A stretch of 64,000 nucleotides of DNA from Alistipes sp. (lineage in GTDB: Bacteria; Bacteroidota; Bacteroidia; Bacteroidales; Rikenellaceae): assembly GCA_022511345.1 (NCBI GenBank), contig JAFLRR010000007.1:62001-126000 (forward strand), in the 5' to 3' direction. The notes beneath the pieces are model-generated. The model made no database searches. It saw nothing but the letters and a program-made list of their open reading frames with translations, and was not told the DNA's origin. Positions 7,849 through 17,426 of the stretch are shown here, piece by piece. The translations under genes were made by a program, and so were the position numbers. How positions within the stretch are numbered: the first letter of the stretch is position 1; the number at the start of each line of letters is the position of its first letter.

Positions 7849-9198
7849 ATGACTCTCGACAATCTTACCGCCGTGTCGCCCGTCGACGGCCGTTACCGCA
7901 GAATCGCGGAGCCGCTGGCAGCCTACTTCTCCGAATACGCCCTCATACGCTACCGCGTAAGGGTCGAAATCGAATACTTCATAGCCCTCTGCCGGCTGCC
8001 GCTGCCCGAGCTGGGCGGATTCGACCACGGCAAGTTCGAGGCCCTGCGCGACATCTACCGCAACTTCACCGTCGACGATGCCCGCCGCGTAAAGGAGATA
8101 GAGAGCATCACCAACCACGACGTGAAGGCCGTCGAATACTTCATCAAGGAGAAGATGGATGCCGCCGGCGCCGGCGCCGACAAGGAGTTCGTCCACTTCG
8201 GCCTCACCTCTCAGGACATAAACAACACGGCCGTGCCTCTCTCGCTGCGCGAAGCTCTCGACGAGGTATACTACCCCGCCCTGGAGCAGATCATAGCCAA
8301 GCTCGGCGAACTGGCCGGCGAGTGGAGCGATGTTCCCATGCTCGCGCACACCCACGGACAGCCCGCCTCGCCCACGCGTCTGGGCAAGGAGCTCAAGGTC
8401 TTCATCGAGCGTCTCGAGGTGCAGCTGGGACAGCTGCGCGCGGTGCCCATGTCGGCCAAGTTCGGCGGCGCCACAGGCAACTTCAACGCCCACCATGCGG
8501 CCTATCCCCATATCGACTGGCCGGCATTCGCCGACAGCTTCGTCGACGGCACGCTACGCCTGAAGCGTTCGCGCTACACCACTCAGATAGAGCACTACGA
8601 CAACCTCGCGGCCCTGTTCGACGCCATGCGGCGCATAAACACCATACTCGTCGACCTCAGCCGCGACATGTGGACCTACATCTCGATGGACTACTTCAAG
8701 CAGCGCATCAAGAAGGGCGAGGTCGGCTCGAGCGCCATGCCCCACAAGGTCAACCCCATAGATTTCGAGAATGCCGAAGGCAACCTCGGCATGGCCGGCG
8801 CCATATTCGGACACCTGGCCGAGAAGCTGCCCGTATCGCGCATGCAGCGCGACCTGACCGACTCGACCGTGCTCCGCAACATAGGCGTGCCCGTGGCCCA
8901 CACCATGATAGCCTTCGCCTCGCTCTCCAAGGGTCTGGGCAAACTGCTGCTCAACCGCGAGGCCCTCGATGCCGATTTGGAGCGCAACATAGCCGTGGCG
9001 GCCGAGGGCATACAGACCATCCTCCGCCGCGAGAGGTACCCCGAGCCCTACGAGGCTCTGAAAGCCCTCACCCGCACCAACGAGCGCCTGACGGCCGAGT
9101 CGCTGCGACGCTTCATCGACACGCTCGATGTGAGCGAGAGCGTCCGCGAGGAGCTGCGCGCCATAACCCCCTCGACATACACCGGCATGGTCCGCTAA
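7849..9198 (+). CDS. purB: adenylosuccinate lyase
   Basis: PurB catalyses two eliminations of fumarate, one in IMP synthesis (from SAICAR) and one in AMP synthesis (from adenylosuccinate). The 449-residue protein has the family landmarks SPVDGRY near the N-terminus, TSQDINNTA, HTHGQPASPTRLGKE and the signature loop GSSAMPHKVNP. Length is typical of the longer, E. coli-like PurB branch. It has its own promoter and leader hairpin. The next gene, a secreted beta-galactosidase, starts only 22 bp downstream with no terminator between, so the two may share a transcript. Confidence 0.97.
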   Translation: MTLDNLTAVSPVDGRYRRIAEPLAAYFSEYALIRYRVRVEIEYFIALCRLPLPELGGFDHGKFEALRDIYRNFTVDDARRVKEIESITNHDVKAVEYFIKEKMDAAGAGADKEFVHFGLTSQDINNTAVPLSLREALDEVYYPALEQIIAKLGELAGEWSDVPMLAHTHGQPASPTRLGKELKVFIERLEVQLGQLRAVPMSAKFGGATGNFNAHHAAYPHIDWPAFADSFVDGTLRLKRSRYTTQIEHYDNLAALFDAMRRINTILVDLSRDMWTYISMDYFKQRIKKGEVGSSAMPHKVNPIDFENAEGNLGMAGAIFGHLAEKLPVSRMQRDLTDSTVLRNIGVPVAHTMIAFASLSKGLGKLLLNREALDADLERNIAVAAEGIQTILRRERYPEPYEALKALTRTNERLTAESLRRFIDTLDVSESVREELRAITPSTYTGMVR

Positions 9199-9211
9199 CG
9201 CAAAAAACTGA

Positions 9212-12331
<3,120 letters not shown>

Positions 12332-12347
12332 CGGCGGCCCAACCGCC

Positions 12348-12390
12348 GATTCCGGCCGCGAAGACTTAGCATCTTCGCGGCCGAATCTTT
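12348..12390 (+). terminator. terminator after the GH2 gene
   Basis: GGCCGCGAAGA at 12354-12364 pairs with TCTTCGCGGCC at 12372-12382. The stem extends past a bulged C by GATTC/GAATC, and TTT follows. It lies 16 bases after the GH2 stop. Confidence 0.8.
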
Positions 12391-12398
12391 ATAACCTA

Positions 12399-12542
12399 CC
12401 TCTCCGTCACCCTCTCCACACCCTCTCCACACCCTCTCCACACCCTCTCCACTCCCTCTCCACACCCTCTCCGCACCCTCTCCGCACCTTCTCCGCACCC
12501 TCTCCGCACCCTCTCCGCATCGTTCTCTCACCCCCTCCGCAG
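12399..12542. repeat. 11-bp tandem minisatellite, about 13 copies
   Basis: The unit is CCTCTCCNCAC with N = A in the first half of the array and mainly G in the second half. Ten near-perfect 11-bp units run from 12411 to 12520, flanked by degenerate copies at both ends. It is strand-asymmetric (pyrimidine-rich on the plus strand) and lies between the GH2 terminator and the blaI promoter. Any protein read from it is an artefact of the repeat. Confidence 0.95.
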
Positions 12543-12579
12543 CCCCTTAAACCGCGCAAACTAAAAAAATTTGCAGAAT

Positions 12580-12596
12580 AACTATAAAATATAGTT
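12580..12596. promoter_or_regulatory. palindromic operator candidate for BlaI
   Basis: AACTATA and TATAGTT form a perfect 7-bp dyad around an AAA centre. The right arm overlaps the -33 TTG of the blaI promoter, so a bound dimer would block RNA polymerase. BlaI/MecI repressors bind short A/T-rich dyads in their own promoters. Confidence 0.6.
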
Positions 12597-12624
12597 GCAT
12601 TAAAAGATTTTTTAGTTACCTTTG
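12595..12624 (+). promoter_or_regulatory. promoter for blaI-blaR
   Basis: TTG at 12595-12597, a 19-base spacer and TACCTTTG at 12617-12624 form a canonical Bacteroidetes promoter, about 30 bases before the blaI start. Confidence 0.75.
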
Positions 12625-12655
12625 CAACAGCAACTACTTAAAACGTGTGACGACA

Positions 12656-13018
12656 ATGGAAAAACTGACCAAAAGAGAGGAGGAGCTGATGCGCATATTC
12701 TGGGAGCGCGGACCGCTCTTCGTGCGCGAACTGGTTGAGATGGCCGACGAGCCCAAGCCCCACTTCAACACCCTGTCGACCATGGTACGCATGCTCGAGG
12801 CCAAGGGCTATCTCGCCCACGAGGCATTCGGCAACACCTACCGCTACTACCCCGTCGTGTCGCAGAAGGAGTTCGGCCGCGGGTCGCTCAGCGGCATCAT
12901 AGGCCGCTATTTCGGCAACTCCTACACCGGAGCCGTCTCGGCGCTGGTCGAGGAGGAGAAGATTTCGTTGGACGAACTGCGCGAGCTCATCAGCCGCATC
13001 GAGAACGCCGACAAATAA
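12656..13018 (+). CDS. blaI: BlaI/MecI/CopY family transcriptional repressor
   Basis: A 120-residue winged-helix repressor. The N-terminal helix-turn-helix (KREEELMRIFWERGPLFVREL, with FNTLSTMVRMLEAKGYL as recognition and wing region) matches the BlaI/MecI family. The C-terminal helices after about residue 85 would dimerise. The ATG at 12656 (MEKLTKREE) is preferred over a GTG three codons upstream because family members begin this way. It sits 9 bp before an M56 sensor gene, the standard BlaI-BlaR pairing in which the sensor triggers repressor cleavage. The target may be this operon itself, since an overlapping palindrome is present. No beta-lactamase gene is adjacent. Confidence 0.9.
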   Translation: MEKLTKREEELMRIFWERGPLFVRELVEMADEPKPHFNTLSTMVRMLEAKGYLAHEAFGNTYRYYPVVSQKEFGRGSLSGIIGRYFGNSYTGAVSALVEEEKISLDELRELISRIENADK

Positions 13019-13027
13019 TCCCGCGCG

Positions 13028-15058
13028 ATGACCCAGCTCGTTCTCTACAATCTCAAGGTTGCGGCCTGCATAGCCGTATTCTACCTCTTTTACAAGGTGC
13101 TGCTGAGCCGCGAGACCTTCCATCGCCTCAACCGGATGCTGGTGGTGTCGGCCATCGTGCTGTCGTTTCTGCTGCCCGTCTGCCGCGTGACGGTCTACCG
13201 GCAGGTTCCGGTGCTTCCCGTCTTCGACACTATCCTGCCTGCCGAGACCATCGTCACGGAACCCAGCTCCGCCCAAACGGACCCCATGCAGCTCCTTGCC
13301 GTCCTCTTCGCCGCCGGCGCTGCTGCCGCGCTCGTCCGGTTGGCGCTCTCGACACTCTCGGTGGTTCGCATAATCCGCAATTCGCGCCGCCGCCGACTCG
13401 ATGCCGCCGCCACGCTGGTGCTTCTCGAGGGCGACGCGGCCCCCTTCAGCTGGATTCGATGGATTTGCATCGGCGAGCGCGACCTGGCCGACAACGGCGA
13501 GGTAATCATCGCCCACGAACGCGAGCACATACGCCTGCACCACTCGCTGGACATAATCGTCACCGACCTGTCGGCCGTCATGCAGTGGTTCAATCCGGCC
13601 ATGTGGCTGCTGCGGGCCGAGCTGCGGGCAATACACGAATACGAGGCCGATGCCGCCGTTCTTCGAGGCGGCACCGATGCTCGACAGTATCAGATGTTGT
13701 TAATAAAAAAAGCTGCCGGCGAGAGGTGGTACTCGGTCGCCAACAGCCTCAATCACAGTAAACTTAAAAACCGTATTACCATGATGTTACGCAAGAAATC
13801 ATCGAGGTGGGCGACGGCTCGTGCGCTGTTCGTCCTGCCGCTGGCGGGCGTTGCAGCAGCTGCATTCGCGCGCACCGAAATCGTACCCGTGACCCTCGCA
13901 GTCGAGAACAAAGTTACGGAAAATTATTCAATCGGCGAAATCGCGCCCGACAATCCGCAGGCGAAGGCTGCCAAAACGCCCGACGGCGACGCATATTTGA
14001 TGTGCGAGGTGATGCCGACTTTCAATGGCGGCAATATCAACGACTTCCGCACGTGGGTCATGTACAACATCCGCTACCCGCAGCAGGCGCAGGAGCAGGG
14101 CATCCAGGGCCAGGTCGTTGCGTCGTTCTTAATCGGCGCCGACGGACGCGTGGAGAACGAAGTGACGATTCTGCAGTCGCCCGACGAGTCGCTCTCGGCC
14201 GAGGTTCGCCGCGTAATCGCCAAGTCGCCCGCCTGGACTGCAGGCATGCAGGACGGCAAGGCCGTGAGGGTCAAACTCACGATGCCCGTTCAGTTCACGA
14301 TTCCCGACCAGGAAGGCTCCGAGGCGGCCGGGCCGGAGGTAAATGGCAGCATGGACAAGATTACCGTTGTCGGCTACGGCGCGCCGAATAAAACGGAGGA
14401 GAGGTCGGATGAAAAGATTGTCGTCCGATACGAGGGCAATGTCTCCTACACCAATGCCAAATCGGCGCTCTGGGTTGTCGACGGCCGCGAAGTCACTGAG
14501 GAGGAGGCCAAGGCCATCAGTGCCGATGATATCGACCATATGACGGTCATAAAGGGCGACACGGCGGTCAAGCACTACGGCGAGCGTGCCCGCGACGGCG
14601 TGATACAAATCATCACCAAAAAATTTCAGCAAGATATTGACCGCCGCATGAAAGAACTCAACGAGAATCTGTCATCGCTCGACGGGAAGGATTGGGCCCT
14701 CCGTGTGAAAGAGCTCAACGAGAATCTGCCATCGCTCGACATGGATGAGTGGAACCGCCGTGTTAAAGAACTCGATGAAAAACTCTCCTCTGTCGTTTGG
14801 GATAAACAAGTGGAGGTGTCCGGCAATGTTTCGATAGTCACCTCCGGCGACAAGCCCCGCGAGTACTACATCGACGGCCGCAGGGCGACCAAAGAGGAGT
14901 TTAACGCTCTGCCGAGCGATCGCATCGCCAATATGAATATCGACAAGTTCGACGACCATGTGCGCCTGGACATAAAGACCCGTGAGAGCGGCGTTCGGTC
15001 CGAGTCCCAAACCGGGCGGCTCAAGGTCTTCACCGCAACCATCGAGAGCAGGAACTGA
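13028..15058 (+). CDS. BlaR1-like M56 metallopeptidase sensor with TonB-C and SusC-plug-like tail
   Basis: A 676-residue membrane sensor. The N-terminal third has membrane helices (about 5-25, 37-56, 89-110) and the M56 zinc site H163-E-R-E-H167 with downstream HEYEAD. A further helix lies near residue 270. A TonB C-terminal domain follows (about 335-435; MYNIRYPQQAQEQGIQGQV). Next comes a segment like the SusC receptor plug (about 478-533): LWVVDG, then DIDHMTVIKG and YGERARDGVIQIITKK. Three 19-residue repeats of KELNENL type lie at 542-598, and a second weaker plug-like copy at about 612-655. The peptidase probably clips the upstream BlaI when the sensor is triggered. The tail suggests that the signal comes from the envelope or TonB machinery, which is inference. 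Confidence 0.85.
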   Translation: MTQLVLYNLKVAACIAVFYLFYKVLLSRETFHRLNRMLVVSAIVLSFLLPVCRVTVYRQVPVLPVFDTILPAETIVTEPSSAQTDPMQLLAVLFAAGAAAALVRLALSTLSVVRIIRNSRRRRLDAAATLVLLEGDAAPFSWIRWICIGERDLADNGEVIIAHEREHIRLHHSLDIIVTDLSAVMQWFNPAMWLLRAELRAIHEYEADAAVLRGGTDARQYQMLLIKKAAGERWYSVANSLNHSKLKNRITMMLRKKSSRWATARALFVLPLAGVAAAAFARTEIVPVTLAVENKVTENYSIGEIAPDNPQAKAAKTPDGDAYLMCEVMPTFNGGNINDFRTWVMYNIRYPQQAQEQGIQGQVVASFLIGADGRVENEVTILQSPDESLSAEVRRVIAKSPAWTAGMQDGKAVRVKLTMPVQFTIPDQEGSEAAGPEVNGSMDKITVVGYGAPNKTEERSDEKIVVRYEGNVSYTNAKSALWVVDGREVTEEEAKAISADDIDHMTVIKGDTAVKHYGERARDGVIQIITKKFQQDIDRRMKELNENLSSLDGKDWALRVKELNENLPSLDMDEWNRRVKELDEKLSSVVWDKQVEVSGNVSIVTSGDKPREYYIDGRRATKEEFNALPSDRIANMNIDKFDDHVRLDIKTRESGVRSESQTGRLKVFTATIESRN

Positions 15059-15126
15059 CACGGCCCATTGCCGCCCGTGCGATTCGGATGCGCTCTCCTC
15101 AACCGGAAATAAAAAGTACGAAAAAA

Positions 15127-15168
15127 AGTATCGGCCCGCCAAAACCTGCGGGCCGATACTTAATTATA
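15127..15168. terminator. terminator between blaR-like gene and adk
   Basis: A perfect 13-bp stem (AGTATCGGCCCGC at 15127-15139, GCGGGCCGATACT at 15148-15160) is flanked by A7 on the left and an A/T-rich run on the right. It could act on both strands. The 165 bases after it, up to the adk stop, hold only two imperfect GC-rich direct repeats near 15210 and 15285. Confidence 0.75.
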
Positions 15169-15325
15169 TATCTGAAACCTGTCTGTCCGATGCAGCACTC
15201 TCTTCAGCCGCCTTCCGAGGCAGCTTCAGCCGGCAGCATCCTCTCCGGCCGTATTCGCTCCGAGGGCATCGACCTGCGGCACCTCCTCCGAGGCTGCTTC
15301 GCTCAGGCCGGCAGCGCAACCCCGG

Positions 15326-15901
15326 CTATTTTGCCGAGTCCACAGCCTGGCAGATGCGCGAGGTCACCTCGTCGAGCGAACCCACGCCGTCGATTCTGTA
15401 GTACTTGCCCTGCGCCTCGTAGTGCTTGGCTACCACGGCAGTCTGGCTGTTGTAGACCTCGATTCGGTTGCGTATCACCTCCTCCGAAGCATCGTCGGCA
15501 CGACCCGATTCGCGGCCGCGCAGCAGTATGCGACGCACCAGCTCCTGCTCCGGCACGTCCATGTACACCATGGCCGACACCTTCAGTCCGCGCTCGGCCA
15601 GTATGCTGTCGAAAGCCTCGGCCTGGGCCGTGGTGCGGGGGAATCCGTCGAATATGTTGCCGTTGACGTCGCGGTGGGCGTCCAGATAGTCGACAATGAT
15701 GTCGATTACGAGAGAGTCGGGAGCCAGACGGCCCGACTCGATGAAGCTCTTCATCTTCAGACCGAGCTGCGAGCCGCGCGCTATCTCGCCGCGTATCACC
15801 TCGCCCGTCGATATGTGGTTGAGGCCGTACTTCTCGCTTATGCGTTGCGCCTGCGTCCCTTTGCCGCAGCCCGGCGCGCCGAACAGAACGATATTAAGCA
15901 T
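15326..15901 (-). CDS. adk: adenylate kinase
   Basis: Adk interconverts ATP + AMP and 2 ADP. The 191-residue protein has the P-loop GAPGCGKGT (8-16), the AMP-binding segment STGEVIR, and the DGFPRT motif. The short lid (RGRESGRADD) lacks the zinc-finger insertion. The short-lid length is usual for Bacteroidetes. It is divergent from the second thiL-like gene at 16.0 kb with intertwined promoters. Confidence 0.97.
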   Translation of the reverse strand: MLNIVLFGAPGCGKGTQAQRISEKYGLNHISTGEVIRGEIARGSQLGLKMKSFIESGRLAPDSLVIDIIVDYLDAHRDVNGNIFDGFPRTTAQAEAFDSILAERGLKVSAMVYMDVPEQELVRRILLRGRESGRADDASEEVIRNRIEVYNSQTAVVAKHYEAQGKYYRIDGVGSLDEVTSRICQAVDSAK

Positions 15902-15923
15902 ATAAGTGTTATTAGTAACCGCG

Positions 15924-15955
15924 CAAAATTACACTATTTTTTGGATAAAAAACAA
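15924..15955 (-). promoter_or_regulatory. promoter for adk
   Basis: On the minus strand TTG (15955-15953), a 21-base spacer and TAATTTTG (15931-15924) form the promoter, 22 bases before the adk ATG. It overlaps the divergent promoter at 15940-15971. Confidence 0.7.
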
Positions 15956-15971
15956 GCTTTGCCTACTTTTG
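15940..15971 (+). promoter_or_regulatory. promoter for the second ThiL-family gene
   Basis: TTTG at 15940-15943, a 20-base spacer and TACTTTTG at 15964-15971 match the full TTTG/TAnnTTTG consensus, 28 bases before the ATG. Confidence 0.75.
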
Positions 15972-15999
15972 TAAAATAATTCAATAACTCAGTTTCCAC

Positions 16000-17043
16000 A
16001 TGGCAGAAAGAAAACGTACCGAGATTGCCGAGCTCGGCCAGTTCGGTCTCATCGAGCGTCTGACCCGCGACTTCACCCCCCGCAACGCCACCACCGTCTC
16101 CGGTCCCGGCGACGATGCGGCCCTTATTGCAGCCCCCGACGACGAGCGGCTGACGGTCCTTTCGACCGACATGATGCTCGAAGGCGTCGATTTCGATCTG
16201 ACATATTTTCCCCTTAAACACCTGGGTTACAAGGTTGTCACCCGCGGAATTTCTGACATTCTGGCCATGAACGCCCTTCCCGAGCAGATTACCGTCGCGC
16301 TGGGCATATCGTCCAAACTGCCCGTCGAGGCGCTCGAGGATTTCTACGAGGGAGTGCGCTTCGCATGCCTCGAGTCGGGAGTCGACTTGGCCGGCGGCGA
16401 CACCACCGCCTCGGTCACCGGACTGGCCATAGCCGTCACGGCCACGGGCTCGGTGCTGCGCGAGGCCGTCGCACGCCGCAGCGGGGCGCGCCTCAACGAT
16501 TTGATATGCATCACGGGCAACCTCGGCGCCGCCTACATGGGTCTGCACCTTCTCGAACGCGAGCGCCGCGTGCTGGGCGATGTCGAGAATCCCGAGCCGC
16601 AGTTCAAGGGCTACGAATATCTCCTCGAGAAGTACCTCAAGCCCCGCCCGCGTCGCGACGTCATCGAGTCGCTGGCGGCCGAGAAGCTCGTGCCCACATC
16701 GATGATAGACATCTCCGACGGTCTTTCGAGCGACCTGCTGCAGATATGCCGCTCGTCCAAGTGCGGCGCACGCATCTACCTCGAGCGCATACCCATCGCC
16801 CGCCAGACCACGGCCCTGGCCGAGGAGCTGCATTCCGACCCCGTAGTCGCGGCGCTTCACGGCGGCGAGGACCACGAGCTGCTCTTCACCGTTCCGGTCA
16901 CCATGCGCGAGCGCATCGAGGCCATCGGCGGCATCGACATCATAGGCCACATCACCGCTCCCGAGACCGGCGCCATGCTCGTCACCCCCGACGGCGGCGA
17001 GATCGAGCTTCGCGCGCAAGGCTTCGTCAAAAAGCGGGCATAG
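16000..17043 (+). CDS. ThiL/AIR-synthase family protein (second ThiL paralogue)
   Basis: A 347-residue PurM/ThiL-fold protein with GPGDDAAL (35-42), STDMMLEGVDF, a GGDTTAS motif near residue 131, MIDISDGLSSDL and HGGEDHELLF. These are the marks of thiamine-phosphate kinases. It differs from the canonical ThiL at 2.6 kb: the segment that reads VNLSDIAAMGA there reads TRGISDILAMNA here, losing the conserved Asn, and there is an N-terminal extension (LGQFGLIERLTRDF). It resembles the longer form common in Bacteroidetes. It may be a second TMP kinase or have a different small-molecule substrate. It stands alone between its own promoter and terminator. Confidence 0.8.
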   Translation: MAERKRTEIAELGQFGLIERLTRDFTPRNATTVSGPGDDAALIAAPDDERLTVLSTDMMLEGVDFDLTYFPLKHLGYKVVTRGISDILAMNALPEQITVALGISSKLPVEALEDFYEGVRFACLESGVDLAGGDTTASVTGLAIAVTATGSVLREAVARRSGARLNDLICITGNLGAAYMGLHLLERERRVLGDVENPEPQFKGYEYLLEKYLKPRPRRDVIESLAAEKLVPTSMIDISDGLSSDLLQICRSSKCGARIYLERIPIARQTTALAEELHSDPVVAALHGGEDHELLFTVPVTMRERIEAIGGIDIIGHITAPETGAMLVTPDGGEIELRAQGFVKKRA

Positions 17044-17062
17044 CGCCTGCCGCACACATCGC

Positions 17063-17087
17063 AGCCCGGAAATTCCCGGGCTTTTTT
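17063..17087 (+). terminator. terminator after the second ThiL-family gene
   Basis: AGCCCGG (17063-17069) and CCGGGCT (17076-17082) form a 7-bp stem followed by six T, a standard intrinsic terminator 20 bases after the stop. Confidence 0.9.
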
Positions 17088-17246
17088 CATTTCCGCACCC
17101 CGCTGTCGCTATCTCCGCCTGACACACACATTTGCCCAGCCGACTCACCTGCCACTAAAGACCCAAAACCTACCCCAAACGGCAAAAAACACTACTCAAA
17201 CGACGTTTTTTTAACACGCGCGCGACCATATGTGAAATAAAATCCG

Positions 17247-17254
17247 TATATTTG
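17247..17254 (+). promoter_or_regulatory. -7 box for the Sus-like/protease locus
   Basis: TATATTTG matches TAnnTTTG exactly and lies 172 bases before the first lipoprotein gene. No clear -33 element is seen. The long leader (about 165 bases) contains a 10-G run. Nothing else is recognised in the 17088-17426 stretch. Confidence 0.55.
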
Positions 17255-17314
17255 TGCCGGCTCGTTGCTGTACCGTTGCAGAGTTCGGGCCCAGAGAACG
17301 TGAATCCCGACACC

Positions 17315-17324
17315 GGGGGGGGGG
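17315..17324. repeat. poly-G tract (10 G) in the leader
   Basis: Ten consecutive G lie in the untranslated leader, about 100 bases before the lipoprotein start. Long G runs are prone to slippage during replication. Confidence 0.85.
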
Positions 17325-17426
17325 TAACAAATTGTCCGTCACCGGTTTATGCATGGATATCGCACCGCATGTTCCCTTTTGTGTTGCCAATAATTCAGGC
17401 GGCAGGTGCGCTGCCTGTAAAAAAGT

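Noticed and set aside
12656..15058. Beta-lactam resistance operon
   Set aside because: BlaI and an M56 sensor are present, but there is no beta-lactamase or penicillin-binding protein, and the sensor lacks a penicillin-binding C-terminal domain.
15190..15320. Imperfect GC-rich direct repeats before adk stop
   Set aside because: Too degenerate to call a repeat element.
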